64,000 bases of DNA from Alphaproteobacteria bacterium PA4 (GTDB taxonomy: Bacteria; Pseudomonadota; Alphaproteobacteria; Sphingomonadales; Sphingomonadaceae): assembly GCA_002256005.1 (NCBI GenBank), contig NKIQ01000005.1:1-64000 (forward strand). Reading direction: 5' to 3'. A model generated the notes under the pieces. The model had not been told where the DNA came from. It made no database searches and saw only the letters and a list, made by a program, of their open reading frames with translations. Position numbers and translations under genes: made by a program. This document shows positions 50,154 through 58,425 of this stretch, piece by piece. The stretch's first letter is position 1; each line of letters starts with the position of its first letter.

Positions 50154-50738
50154 ATGCGGATCGATCAAATCCCCATCGGCGTGAACCCGCCGCACGATGT
50201 CAACGTCGTCATCGAATGCCCGCTGGGTGGGGAACCGGTGAAGTATGAGCTCGACAAGGCATCGGGCGCGCTGTTCGTCGATCGCATCCTGCACACCGCC
50301 ATGCGCTATCCGACCAATTACGGCTTCATCCCGCACACCCTGGCCGATGATGGTGACCCCATCGACGCGCTCGTCGTGGCGCGCACGCCGTTCGTGCCGG
50401 GCTGCATCAGCCGCGTCCGCCCCGTCGGCGTGATGATGATGGAAGACGATGCCGGCGGCGATGCCAAGCTGCTCTGCGTCAGCGTCAACAAGGTGCATCC
50501 CTATTACAGCGATGTGAATGAATACACCGATTTGCCCGACATTCTTCTCAACCAGATCGAGCATTTCTTCTCGCACTACAAGGATCTGGAGCCCGGCAAA
50601 TGGGTGAAGTTCCAGGGCTGGCAGAGCCGCGAAGTCGCCGAGAAACTGATCGTGGAATCGATCGAGCGCTATGACATGGCGGCCAAGGGCGTTGAAGTTA
50701 AGGCCCTGCGCGAACACCCGGGGGCGCCGCGCGGCTGA
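50154..50738 (+). CDS. ppa: inorganic pyrophosphatase
   Basis: Family I soluble pyrophosphatase. Hallmark [11 protein letters not shown], with [10 protein letters not shown] before and [15 protein letters not shown] after. 194 residues, slightly long because of a C-terminal tail ([15 protein letters not shown]). RBS AGGAG about 7 nt upstream of ATG 50154. Confidence 0.97.
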   Translation: MRIDQIPIGVNPPHDVNVVIECPLGGEPVKYELDKASGALFVDRILHTAMRYPTNYGFIPHTLADDGDPIDALVVARTPFVPGCISRVRPVGVMMMEDDAGGDAKLLCVSVNKVHPYYSDVNEYTDLPDILLNQIEHFFSHYKDLEPGKWVKFQGWQSREVAEKLIVESIERYDMAAKGVEVKALREHPGAPRG

Positions 50739-50975
50739 GAGCAAGCGCAGCTTGCGCGCAGACTCGCGCAAGCCCGGCCAGCCGGGTGGCAAAGCCGCAG
50801 CTTTGCCGAACCGGTCTGACGTCAGCCGCGGCTTTGCCGCGGCCCTTCTCCCCCGCCCTGCAAGGGAGGGGGTCGGGGGGAGGGTCGGTGGTACAGGCGC
50901 CGCCCTTCCCCGCTGAAATCGGCACATGCGGGGAGAACCCTCCCCCCAGCCCCCTCCCTTGCAGGGAGGGAGAGC
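50739..50975. repeat. array of mixed palindromes after ppa
   Basis: Short hairpins GCAAGC-gca-GCTTGC (about 50743-50757), AAAGC-cgca-GCTTT (50793-50806) and CCGCGGC-ttt-GCCGCGG (50826-50842) are followed by a pair CCGCCCTGCAAGGGAGGGGGTCGGGG ... CCCCCAGCCCCCTCCCTTGCAGGGAGGG in inverted orientation around about 80 nt. No coding potential that I trust. Lies between convergent genes. Confidence 0.75.
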
Positions 50976-50976
50976 G

Positions 50977-52377
50977 TTACCCGATCATCCTTTGCAAATT
51001 CGCCATCGCGGCCATCGCCGCCGGCCGGAACTGCTGCAGCATCGCGATGCGCGCCGTTTCCTCCGGCCGCACCGCACTGATCGTCTTTGAAAAACCATCC
51101 AGCCGGCAGTCGTGAATCCATTGTGACAGCGGCTTGTGCTGGCCCCACAGCCCCTGGTTGAACAGATTGACGAGGCTGGCGCGCGGATAGTCGGCGATGC
51201 TGTCGGGCAGTGGCACCGCCATGGTCAGCGCGTTCTGCGCCGCCTCGCCCTCGACATTGGCCTCCACCCAGGCGATCAGCGCGGCGCTGAACGCCGGCTG
51301 CGGCACCCGCACCATCTGCGGCACGATCAGGCCGGGCTGGAACACCGGCACCGGCGGCCGGCGCTCGACGGCCGACGCGGTGCAGTCGATGAACAGCGTG
51401 CCGGGCGGCGTGGCGCGCTCCCCCTGCGCCAGCACCATCCGGTCCTCTTCCAGCGCCAGCACCCGGCCCAGCCGGATGACATCGGTGATGCGCTGCAGGA
51501 TGGCGATTTCCGCCTCCGCGGCGATGGCATAATGGAACATCCCGGGCATGATGCTGCGGTCGATGCGCAGCATGAACCCGCAGGCCTCCAGCCGCAGGAA
51601 CAGGTCCTCGGCATCGGTGGCGGTGGCCAGCGCCTGCATGAGCCCCAACTGGCCGCCGACACTGTCCTCGAAAAACTCCCGCCCCGGCTGCACGCAGCGG
51701 CGGTTGAAGAACCAGGATGCGCGCGGCGCCACCCAGCTGATCATGTCGGGCGTCGCGCCGGCGCCCAGCAGCCAGAGGATCGTGTCCATCGCCGTCTTGC
51801 CGGCGCCGAGCACGGTGAAATGCCGCGGCATGGAGTCGGGCGCGCGCCACAGATCGGGCAGGCCATTGGGCGGCATGATCCGCACGCCCTCCGCCACCGC
51901 GAACTTGCGGGTGTGCGTCGCCGGCACGCTGGTGGCGAGATAGGTGGAATCGATGGTCTTGCGGGCGATATTGACCTGCGTTTCCCGGCCCGACAGCAAG
52001 GACACGATGCGGCCACCCCCGCGATAATCACTCATCGGCAAATAGCGCACCCGACCGGTCGGCAGCAGCTGACGGCGCATGACGGCATCGAAATAGCCGC
52101 TGACCTCCGGCCCCGAGGCGAGTTCGTGAAAGCCCTGGTTCAGCCCATGCGTGTCGATGCGCCCGGCGCCGAGCGGCAGCGATGCGACGCCGTAAAAGGT
52201 CGAAGGCTGGTGCAGCGCGACAAAGGGATAGGCGTCGTTCCAATGGCCGCCGGGCTTGCCATGGCGATCGACGATGGTCAGCCTCGCGTCGGGCAGTTCG
52301 GTCAGCAGCGTATCGGCAAAGGCCAGCCCCATCGCGCCGGCGCCGATGAGCAGATAATCGGTTTCGATCGTTTCCAT
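50977..52377 (-). CDS. FAD/NAD(P)-binding oxidoreductase, monooxygenase-like
   Basis: 466-residue flavoprotein with an N-terminal dinucleotide fold (YLLIGAGAMGLAFADTLL) and a second Rossmann motif (FTVLGAGKTAMDTILWLLG). HGKPGGHWNDAYPFVALHQPS resembles the early region of flavin monooxygenases. Substrate unknown. ATG 52377 selected; the gene is 5 nt downstream of the GNAT gene on the same strand. Confidence 0.75.
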   Translation of the reverse strand: METIETDYLLIGAGAMGLAFADTLLTELPDARLTIVDRHGKPGGHWNDAYPFVALHQPSTFYGVASLPLGAGRIDTHGLNQGFHELASGPEVSGYFDAVMRRQLLPTGRVRYLPMSDYRGGGRIVSLLSGRETQVNIARKTIDSTYLATSVPATHTRKFAVAEGVRIMPPNGLPDLWRAPDSMPRHFTVLGAGKTAMDTILWLLGAGATPDMISWVAPRASWFFNRRCVQPGREFFEDSVGGQLGLMQALATATDAEDLFLRLEACGFMLRIDRSIMPGMFHYAIAAEAEIAILQRITDVIRLGRVLALEEDRMVLAQGERATPPGTLFIDCTASAVERRPPVPVFQPGLIVPQMVRVPQPAFSAALIAWVEANVEGEAAQNALTMAVPLPDSIADYPRASLVNLFNQGLWGQHKPLSQWIHDCRLDGFSKTISAVRPEETARIAMLQQFRPAAMAAMANLQRMIG

Positions 52378-52382
52378 TGCCC

Positions 52383-52859
52383 CTACCCCTGCGCCAGTGC
52401 CGCCAGTGCCGCGCCTTCGACGCGCATCACCGTCCATTCGTCCTGCGGCTTCGCCCCCAGCGCCGTGTAGAAGCCGATCGCCGGCGTGTTCCAGTCCAGC
52501 ACCGACCATTCGAAGCGGGCATAGCCGCGCGCCACGGCGATCTGCGCCAGATGCACCAGCAGCGCCTTGCCGACGCCCTGCCCCCGCGCCTCCGGCAGCA
52601 CGAACAGATCTTCGAGATACAGCCCGCCGCGTCCCGCCCAGGTCGAAAAATTGGTGAAATAGAGTGCCAGCCCCACCGCCACGCCATCGCTTTCCGCCAG
52701 CACCGCCTCGGCCAGCGGGCGTTCCCCGAACAGCGCGGCGTGCAGATCGGCCTCGCTCGCCTTCACCGCATCCGGTTCCCTTTCATACACGGCGAGCGCG
52801 ACGATCAGGGCGCGGATGGTCGGGATATCGGCGGGGGTGGCGGGGCGGATGCGGGTCAT
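52383..52859 (-). CDS. GNAT-family N-acetyltransferase
   Basis: 158 residues. Acetyl-CoA-binding motif A VLPEARGQGVGKALLVHLA, upstream LYLEDLFV strand, and the C-terminal WNTPAIGFYTALGAKPQDEW. Acceptor unknown (similar proteins act on diamines or thialysine). ATG 52859, with upstream in-frame ATGs not family-like. Co-directional with the flavoprotein gene. Confidence 0.88.
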   Translation of the reverse strand: MTRIRPATPADIPTIRALIVALAVYEREPDAVKASEADLHAALFGERPLAEAVLAESDGVAVGLALYFTNFSTWAGRGGLYLEDLFVLPEARGQGVGKALLVHLAQIAVARGYARFEWSVLDWNTPAIGFYTALGAKPQDEWTVMRVEGAALAALAQG

Positions 52860-52942
52860 GCCGCACCACACCATTCCCGGTCGGGCTTCGCAAGCCCGGT
52901 TCGCCGCGCCGAGAGCGTTCACACATGTTACCAGAGATTATT

Positions 52943-52958
52943 GTGCACGCACATTGCC
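52943..52958 (+). promoter_or_regulatory. sigma-54-like promoter of the second PEP-CTERM gene
   Basis: TGCACGCACATTGC matches GGCACGCATATTGC of the perfect site at 1141-1160 in 12 of 14 positions, with the same spacing, but the -24 GG is TG here. Predicted start near 52968 and leader of about 40 nt. Weaker than the first site; strength comes from both lying in front of PEP-CTERM genes. Confidence 0.45.
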
Positions 52959-53008
52959 AATACCTCGGGCGGCGACCATGCAAGGGGTTCAACAGCAAAG
53001 GGGGGCAG

Positions 53009-53668
53009 ATGATGATCAGGGCAGGTTTGGCAGCAGCAGTGATATTGGCCGGGCTTTCGGTGCCGGCGCAGGCGGTGCTGACCGTCTATACCGACCAGGC
53101 CGATTTCATCGCCACCGGCGCGACGCTGGCCGAAGATTTCGAAGGCGTGTCGGCGGGGCAGCGCGACACCGGCCTGTTGTCGCTCGATCTCGGCAATTTC
53201 CGCTTCCTGCCCGATTCCGCCGATCTCGTCGTCGCCTCGGCCGGTTACATGAACTTCGCCGCCGGGGTCAGCCCGACCGCCAGCCATGTCCTCACCTCGA
53301 ATGGCGACGAGAATTTCAGCGGCATCCTGCAATTCGCGGCGCCGCAGGGCAGCCTGGGCATGACCCTGCTGCTCAACGATATCGGCACGGCCGGCATCCG
53401 CTTCTATGGGGCGACCGGCCTGATGGCCACCGTGCTGTTCGACGTGTCGACGCCGAACATCAGCTTCGTCGGCATCCGCAGCGATGCCGCCATCACCAGC
53501 TTCGTCTTCGTTTCGCAGGGCGGCGGCATCGTGAACACCGGCATCGACAATCTTTATACCGCCGCGCTGAGCGCCGCGCCGGAGCCGGCAAGCTGGACGC
53601 TGCTGATGACCGGCTTTGCCGCCATCGGGATCGCAACGCGCCGGCGCCGGCGGGGTTTGCACGCCTAG
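53009..53668 (+). CDS. secreted PEP-CTERM protein
   Basis: 219 residues. Signal peptide (MMIRAGLAAAVILAGLSVPAQA), a beta-rich body of about 170 residues (FEGVS..., FSGILQFAAP, VGIRSDAAITSFVF) typical of PEP-CTERM carbohydrate-module-like proteins, and the tail APEPASWTLLMTGFAAIG followed by RRRRR. The exosortase substrate class is clear; the role is not. Poly-G RBS before tandem ATGs (53009, 53012). Confidence 0.88.
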   Translation: MMIRAGLAAAVILAGLSVPAQAVLTVYTDQADFIATGATLAEDFEGVSAGQRDTGLLSLDLGNFRFLPDSADLVVASAGYMNFAAGVSPTASHVLTSNGDENFSGILQFAAPQGSLGMTLLLNDIGTAGIRFYGATGLMATVLFDVSTPNISFVGIRSDAAITSFVFVSQGGGIVNTGIDNLYTAALSAAPEPASWTLLMTGFAAIGIATRRRRRGLHA

Positions 53669-53687
53669 GGGTCATCACAGACCCACC

Positions 53688-53773
53688 CTGTCATCCCGGG
53701 CTTGACCCGGGACCCAGTTGTCTTGGCAAGCGTCGCCGAAAAACGGGGTCCCGGGTCAAGCCCGGGATGACAG
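53688..53773. repeat. perfect 28-bp inverted repeat, family D
   Basis: CTGTCATCCCGGGCTTGACC... at 53688-53715 pairs with 53746-53773 without mismatch; 30-nt loop. TGTCATCCCGGG-type repeats are widespread in alphaproteobacteria. Lies 20 nt after the PEP-CTERM stop and could end its transcript; the ispG-like fragment begins right after it. Confidence 0.9.
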
Positions 53774-53783
53774 TTCGGAACGG

Positions 53784-53826
53784 GCGGCCATTGCCACCGA
53801 CGGTGAGCCCGATATCGGTCTTGCGC
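53784..53826 (-). pseudogene. short fragment related to the 3' part of ispG
   Basis: On the plus strand, GCGGCCATTGCC and CGGTGAGCCCGATATCGGT match 55132-55167 inside ispG in 34 of 36 positions and in the same orientation. It would code for TDIGLTVGGNGR, corresponding to the conserved [12 protein letters not shown] of IspG. No further similarity on either side. Read as debris of a duplicated or replaced ispG copy; the intact gene is 1.2 kb away. Confidence 0.6.
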
Positions 53827-53875
53827 TGGTCACGACAACCGAAACGGGATCATCGGCCAGCTGTCGGCAGCGGAC

Positions 53876-53959
53876 ATGGCGAGAAGCGAAACCGCACTGC
53901 TGACTGCGCTGGGGTTTGCGCGCGAGTGGATGGACTTTGCCGCTGGATACTCGTGTTGA
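53876..53959 (+). other. 27-codon open segment ending in TGA, in phase with the next gene
   Basis: ATG at 53876 opens MARSETALLTALGFAREWMDFAAGYSC, then TGA at 53957. The same phase continues without another stop through CFHEWQELVESGHISRYR into the small gene at 54020-54208. It may be the N-terminal part of one gene broken by a nonsense mutation, or chance. No RBS of note. The about 350-nt stretch 53669-54019 otherwise holds the family D repeat and the ispG fragment. Confidence 0.4.
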
Positions 53960-54019
53960 TGCTTCCATGAATGGCAGGAATTGGTGGAAAGCGGTCACAT
54001 TAGTCGGTATCGAGTAAGC

Positions 54020-54208
54020 ATGACCTTGGACGAGGAAACAGCACGGGCAACCGAGATGTTGCGCGGGAAGATGGTGAAGCGCGTTGTTCGCCACCGAGAG
54101 GGCGAAGTGCTGATCGAGTTCGAAGATGGCTCGCGCTTCTTCGCCGATAGCGAGACATCGTTGGAGCTATCGATCTCTGTGCAAGAGGACGATTGGAACG
54201 ACCGCTAG
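54020..54208 (+). CDS. small hypothetical protein, possibly the 3' part of a broken gene
   Basis: 62 residues (MTLDEETARATEMLRGK..., VLIEFEDGSRFFADSETSLELSI), a compact soluble beta-type sequence with alternating hydrophobic residues. Start uncertain: ATG 54020, or TTG 53981, or the gene once began at 53876 before the TGA at 53957. I do not recognise the family. Confidence 0.5.
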   Translation: MTLDEETARATEMLRGKMVKRVVRHREGEVLIEFEDGSRFFADSETSLELSISVQEDDWNDR

Positions 54209-54281
54209 TGGGCGAAAGCCGACCGGAATTATCACGGCACCAAGCATCACGTTTCACCGCAAGGTTTGATTGTCTTCCGTT

Positions 54282-54399
54282 GAATCGTCATTCTGAACGT
54301 GTTCAGCTCCGCCGGCCTTCGGCTCAGCATCCATCGCGCTGCGGGACCATGTGCACCGTCGGCGCAGTGGATGCTGAAACCAGTTCAGCATGACGATTC
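54282..54399. repeat. inverted repeat, family E
   Basis: GAATCGTCATTCTGAAC at 54282-54298 pairs with GTTCAGCATGACGATTC at 54383-54399 with one mismatch; inner arms CAGCATCCA / TGGATGCTG also pair. Resembles GTCATGCTGAAC repeats seen in sphingomonads. Between convergent small genes; 54209-54281 holds nothing else. Confidence 0.8.
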
Positions 54400-54418
54400 C
54401 ACTTGAACGCGATCAATC

Positions 54419-54625
54419 CTAGCGCCCCATTCGCGTTCGCCATTGCACCGCCATCGCAACCAGCCCGAACGCCAGCAGCAGCCAGGCCAATGCGTCGCGC
54501 CACAGCGCGTCGGCATCGGTGAACAGCACCACCAGCGCCATGGTCTTGGCGATGCCGACCAGCCCCCAGAGCAGGGCATGGACCAGCCGGGCGGCGTTAT
54601 TCCGCAGCAATCGCTTCCGCCTCAT
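54419..54625 (-). CDS. small two-helix membrane protein, hypothetical
   Basis: 68 residues: basic N-terminus (MRRKRLLRN), helix 1 (LLWGLVGIAKTMALVVLF), a short loop with DADALWRD, helix 2 (LAWLLLAFGLVAMAVQW) and a basic end. Family not recognised. Confidence 0.5.
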   Translation of the reverse strand: MRRKRLLRNNAARLVHALLWGLVGIAKTMALVVLFTDADALWRDALAWLLLAFGLVAMAVQWRTRMGR

Positions 54626-54743
54626 GTGCCATCCGCCAGCGCGTCCTCACGATTCAACTTTTGGGAATCAAAAATCCATCTGCGCAATTGCGTCCAACAA
54701 TAAAGACAACAGCACCCTGAGAAAAACTCAGTGGCGAATTTGG

Positions 54744-54962
54744 CTATCGTCGTTGCAAAAAACCCAGCAATGAAAACAGTGCAATCAGCGCAACAGAGAT
54801 GCATGAAAAGCCGACAAGGCCGTCAGAAACAGCTGCATCAAAAATTTCGCTACCAGGCTTTGCCCCCGACTTATAAATACGCAATGAAAACAGAATGATC
54901 GATCCGGGCAACGTGAACGTAAGCACTAACGTCGCTATTTTCTTTAGCGGTTGATAGTTCAA
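54744..54962 (-). CDS. small hypothetical membrane protein in an AT-richer patch
   Basis: 72 residues from a TTG start: MNYQPLKKIATLVLTF, helix 1 to about residue 30, loop with SGAKPGSEIFDAA, helix 2 (LVGFSCISVALIALFSLLGF) and Arg tail. Codon use and base composition are clearly more AT-rich than the surroundings (54640-54965), suggesting acquired DNA. No family recognised; could be non-functional. Confidence 0.4.
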   Translation of the reverse strand: MNYQPLKKIATLVLTFTLPGSIILFSLRIYKSGAKPGSEIFDAAVSDGLVGFSCISVALIALFSLLGFLQRR

Positions 54963-54989
54963 CGGCTCAATCCCCGCAGAGCAACAAGC

Positions 54990-56117
54990 CTATTCCGCCG
55001 CAATCGCTTCCGCCGCCGCCTTCGCCGCTTCCAGCTCGGCCGCCTTTTTCTCCACCAGCATCACGATGTGATCGACCATCTTTTCGCTTTCGATGACATG
55101 GTCGGTGATACCGCTGAGGAACACCATGTGGCGGCCATTGCCGCCGCCGGTGAGCCCGATATCGGTTTCGCGGGCTTCGCCGGGGCCGTTGACGACGCAG
55201 CCGAGCACCGACAGCGACAGCGGCGTGGTGATGTGCGCCAGCCGGGTTTCCAGCGTTTCGACGGTCTTGACCACGTCAAAGCCCTGGCGCGCGCAGCTGG
55301 GGCAGCTGACGACGCGGACGCCACGGGCGCGGATGCCGAGCGACTTCAGGATATGATAGCCGACCTTGATTTCCTCCACCGGATCGGCGGAGAGCGAGAC
55401 GCGGATGGTGTCGCCGATGCCGGCCCAGAGCAGCATGCCGAGGCCGATGGAGGATTTCACCGTGCCGCCCTGCAGGCCGCCGGCTTCGGTGATGCCCAGG
55501 TGCAGCGGATAATCGCAGACTTCGGCGAGACCATTATAGGCGGCGACGGCGAGGAACACGTCCGACGCCTTCACCGAAATCTTGAAATTGTGGAAATCCT
55601 CGTCCTGCAGCATCTTCATATGCTCCAGCGCGCTTTCGACCAGCGCCTCCGGGCAGGGCTCGCCGTATTTTTCGAGCAGGTGCTTCTCGAGGCTACCGGC
55701 GTTGACGCCGATGCGGATGGCGCAGCCATTGGCCTTGGCGGCGTTGACGACCTCGCGCACCCGCGCCTGCGATCCGATATTGCCGGGGTTGATGCGCAGG
55801 CAGGCGGCGCCGGCGTCGGCGGCTTCGAGCCCGCGCTTGTAGTGGAAATGGATGTCGGCGACGATCGGCACCTTCACGTTGCGCACGATGGTCTTCAGCG
55901 CCGCGGTCGATTCCACATCGGGGCAGGACACGCGCATGATATCGGCGCCGACGTCTTCACAGGCGCGGATCTGCGCGATCGTCGCCTGGGCGTCGCTGGT
56001 CAGCGTGTTGGTCATCGACTGCACGGCGATCGGCGCATCGCCGCCCACCGGCACCTTGCCGACCATGATCTGGCGGCTCTGGCGGCGGGCGATATCACGC
56101 CATGGGCGAACGGACAT
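54990..56117 (-). CDS. ispG: (E)-4-hydroxy-3-methylbut-2-enyl-diphosphate synthase IspG
   Basis: [4Fe-4S] enzyme of the MEP pathway. TIM barrel ([41 protein letters not shown]) and C-terminal cluster domain with SCPSCARQ and [11 protein letters not shown] ligands, followed by [12 protein letters not shown]. An Ala/Glu-rich helix ends the protein. Start ATG 56117 chosen for AGGAG 9 nt upstream; ATG 56156 adds 13 residues. Same pathway as ispDF. Confidence 0.96.
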   Translation of the reverse strand: MSVRPWRDIARRQSRQIMVGKVPVGGDAPIAVQSMTNTLTSDAQATIAQIRACEDVGADIMRVSCPDVESTAALKTIVRNVKVPIVADIHFHYKRGLEAADAGAACLRINPGNIGSQARVREVVNAAKANGCAIRIGVNAGSLEKHLLEKYGEPCPEALVESALEHMKMLQDEDFHNFKISVKASDVFLAVAAYNGLAEVCDYPLHLGITEAGGLQGGTVKSSIGLGMLLWAGIGDTIRVSLSADPVEEIKVGYHILKSLGIRARGVRVVSCPSCARQGFDVVKTVETLETRLAHITTPLSLSVLGCVVNGPGEARETDIGLTGGGNGRHMVFLSGITDHVIESEKMVDHIVMLVEKKAAELEAAKAAAEAIAAE

Positions 56118-56241
56118 GCGAAACGGCTCCTGAATTTCTTGCCGCTCTATAGCCATTCAGTCCGGCGCGGCAAAGCGGCAAAGCCGCGCTGCCGATAGTT
56201 GCAGGGGTGCATTGCCGGCCGGGCGCGGCTAGGCTCACGCC

Positions 56242-57036
56242 ATGACCTCAATCCCCGCCGCCACCGTCATCCTGTTGCGCAGCCGCCACGACGGCACGCC
56301 CGAAATCCTGATGGTGCAGCGTGGCGACAATCTCGCCTTTGCCGGCGGGGCGCTGGTGTTTCCGGGCGGGCGCATCGATGCCGCCGATATCGCCACGGCG
56401 CGCAATCCCGAACTGGCCACGGGCTTCGACGCCCTCACCGACATCGACGCCGCGGCGCGCATCGCCTGCTGCCGCGAGGCGCTGGAGGAAACCGGCGTGC
56501 TGCTGACCAGCGGCGCCGCGCCCGACCCGGTGGCGCTCGCCGCCGCCCGCGCCCGGCTGTCGGAAGGGCCGGATGCCGACGAAGCGTGCAGCTTTGCCGC
56601 CATGCTGGCGGCGCTCGGCCACCGCGTCGCTGCCGATCGCTTCATCCCCTTCGCCCGCTGGGAACCGCCGGCCGCCGCGCCGATCAAGCGCCGCTTCGAC
56701 ACGCATTTCTATCTGGCCGACGCCGGCAACACCGCCAGCGCCGCCATCTCCCCCGATGGCCATGAAGCCGTCGCCATCCACTGGTCGACCGCCGCCGCCG
56801 TGCTGGAGCGCGAAGCCCGCGGCGAAGCGGCGCTGGTGTTCCCGACCAAGTGCAACCTCCAGCGCCTGGCGCAGTACGACAGCGTCGCCGCGATCATGGC
56901 GGCCGCGGCGGCGCGCACCCCGCCCTATGTCCAGCCCGAATTCGTGGAGCGTGACGGCCAGACCTGGCTGGTGATCCCCGAAGGCTGCGACTATCCGGTG
57001 ACGGGAGAGCCGGTCAGCGCGTTGCGGCGGGAGTGA
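56242..57036 (+). CDS. NUDIX hydrolase (NUDT19/CoA-diphosphatase-like)
   Basis: 264-residue NUDIX protein. The box is split by an insertion: FPGGRID ... ARIACCREALEETGVLL, as in NUDT7/NUDT19-type enzymes acting on CoA derivatives. LMVQRG and FPTKCNLQRLAQY are further landmarks of this subgroup. Cytoplasmic. Divergent from ispG. Confidence 0.88.
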   Translation: MTSIPAATVILLRSRHDGTPEILMVQRGDNLAFAGGALVFPGGRIDAADIATARNPELATGFDALTDIDAAARIACCREALEETGVLLTSGAAPDPVALAAARARLSEGPDADEACSFAAMLAALGHRVAADRFIPFARWEPPAAAPIKRRFDTHFYLADAGNTASAAISPDGHEAVAIHWSTAAAVLEREARGEAALVFPTKCNLQRLAQYDSVAAIMAAAAARTPPYVQPEFVERDGQTWLVIPEGCDYPVTGEPVSALRRE

Positions 57037-57042
57037 CCTTAT

Positions 57043-57175
57043 ACCTCCCCCCGCCGGGGGGAGGTCGGACTCGCGAAGCGAGCCGGGAGAGGGGTTGCTC
57101 ATGTCGGCACGGGAGTCGCCCCTCTCCCGGCTCGGCGAAGGCGCCGAGTCCGACCTCTCCCCCAAGGAGCGAGGT
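57043..57175. repeat. palindromic repeat doublet, family A
   Basis: ACCTCCCCCC-GCCGGGGGGAGGT, CGGACTCGCGAAGCGAGCC-GGGAGAGGGG, spacer TTGCTCATGTCGGCACGGGAGTCG area, inverted CCCCTCTCCCGGCTCGG...CCGAGTCCGACCTCTCCC. The left half and first spacer bases are identical to 12919-12995. Between convergent genes. Confidence 0.92.
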
Positions 57176-57510
57176 TATTGCTTCACCTTCGCGCGGAAAC
57201 TCTTCACCGCGCTCCACGCGCCATAGGCGACCAGCAAGCCCAGGAACGCCCACACCCACAGCGGAATGCCGTGCCCGACAATGGCAAGGTACAGATAGGC
57301 CGAAACAAAGCACAGGCCGGCGGCCAGGATCGGCAGCACGGCGTTCTGCCCGGCGCGCACCCGCTTGATGGCCAGCCCGGTGAACAACGCGAAGAAGGGG
57401 ATGGCGCCGACATAGATGACGGCAAAGATCACCGGATTGACGCCATAGGATTCCCCCAGCGCCATCAGCGAAGCCTGTGCCGCCGCAATCCGGTCCATCA
57501 GCATGTCCAT
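57175..57510 (-). CDS. three-helix membrane protein, hypothetical
   Basis: 111 residues: amphipathic N-terminus (MDRIAAAQASLMALGES), helix VIFAVIYVGAIPFFALFTGLA (about 28-47), helix AVLPILAAGLCFVSAYLYLA, helix IPLWVWAFLGLLVAYGAW and a basic end. Looks like small uncharacterised inner-membrane proteins of this order; function unknown. Confidence 0.65.
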   Translation of the reverse strand: MDMLMDRIAAAQASLMALGESYGVNPVIFAVIYVGAIPFFALFTGLAIKRVRAGQNAVLPILAAGLCFVSAYLYLAIVGHGIPLWVWAFLGLLVAYGAWSAVKSFRAKVKQ

Positions 57511-57615
57511 CCCGCCATCATAAAATCACCCGGCATGCGTGAAATAGCCAGTTGCCGCCACAGGGATACGCCCATAACCTGACCAAGGTTACAACCAACG
57601 GGGGAGATATCAATC

Positions 57616-57885
57616 ATGCGTATCATCATCACGACCGCCATCATCGCCTTCGCCGCCACCGCCGCCCTGGCGCAGACGGCACCGACGCCGGAACAAAAGG
57701 CCAAGGCCGAAGAGGCGATGGCCAAGATGGCCGCCGCCGACGCCAACAAGGACGGCAAATGGGACAAGGCGGAATGGAAGGCCGCCGGCCGCCGCCCGAT
57801 CGGGTTCGACAAGGTCGATACCAACAAGGACGGCTTCGTCACCAAGGACGAGCTGAAGGCCGCCGCCGCCGCCCGCGCCGGCTGA
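57616..57885 (+). CDS. exported EF-hand calcium-binding protein
   Basis: 89 residues with signal peptide (MRIIITTAIIAFAATAALA) and two canonical EF-hand loops, DANKDGKWDKAEW and DTNKDGFVTKDEL. Likely a small periplasmic Ca2+ binder or sensor. Followed by a second EF-hand protein gene; RBS GGGGAG upstream of ATG 57616. Confidence 0.88.
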   Translation: MRIIITTAIIAFAATAALAQTAPTPEQKAKAEEAMAKMAAADANKDGKWDKAEWKAAGRRPIGFDKVDTNKDGFVTKDELKAAAAARAG

Positions 57886-57975
57886 ACCACGGGACGACGC
57901 GGCGGGGGATAAGCGCCCCCGCCGCGTATGCCCCCTGCACCGGCCATCGCCGGCGCCAAAGAGGGGAAGATCGAC

Positions 57976-58269
57976 ATGCGCATTTTCGTCACCGCCAGCC
58001 TGGGCCTCGCCCTGCTCACCACCGCCATCACGCCCGCGCTCGCTGCCCGGCGTCCGGCCGTCCGCGCCGTCGTCGTGCAGGCCGTCACCCGCTTCCAGGC
58101 CGCCGACACCGACAACAGCCGCAGCCTCAGCAGCGACGAATGGAGCGCCGCCGGCGCCAAGACCGAAGCCTTCACGCTCGTCGACGCCAACGCCAATGGC
58201 GCCATCGGCATCCTCGAACTGATCAAGGCCGCCCTGACCCGCGCCTTCGCCCGCGCCGGCGCGAACTGA
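57976..58269 (+). CDS. exported EF-hand protein, degenerate second loop
   Basis: 97 residues. Signal peptide (MRIFVTASLGLALLTTAITPALA), EF loop 1 DTDNSRSLSSDEW near-canonical, EF loop 2 DANANGAIGILEL lacking some side-chain ligands. Same direction and organisation as the upstream EF-hand gene and probably a duplicate of it. RBS GAGGGGAAG before ATG 57976. Confidence 0.82.
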   Translation: MRIFVTASLGLALLTTAITPALAARRPAVRAVVVQAVTRFQAADTDNSRSLSSDEWSAAGAKTEAFTLVDANANGAIGILELIKAALTRAFARAGAN

Positions 58270-58277
58270 GCCGCGCC

Positions 58278-58405
58278 TCCCTCCCCCCTGCGGGGAGGGC
58301 GACTCACCGGAAGTGAGCGGGGTGGGGGTTGCTCATGTGGCAACGCGTGTAACCCCCACCCCGCTCGGCTGAAGCCGAGTCGCCCTCCCCGCAGGGGGGA
58401 GGGAG
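58278..58405. repeat. palindromic repeat doublet, family A variant
   Basis: CTCCCTCCCCCC-TGCGGGGAGGG, CGACTCACCGGAAGTGAGCGGGGTGGGGGTT, spacer, inverted AACCCCCACCCCGCTCGG...CCGAGTCGCCCTCCCC-GCAGGGGGGAGGGAG. Between convergent genes; same subtype as 45037-45150 but complete. Confidence 0.9.
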
Positions 58406-58425
58406 TGGGCGTCTGCTCAATTGTC

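Noticed and set aside
53957-53959. TGA as a selenocysteine codon
   Set aside because: No SECIS-like hairpin seen right after it and no selenoprotein family recognised; a nonsense mutation or two separate frames is simpler.
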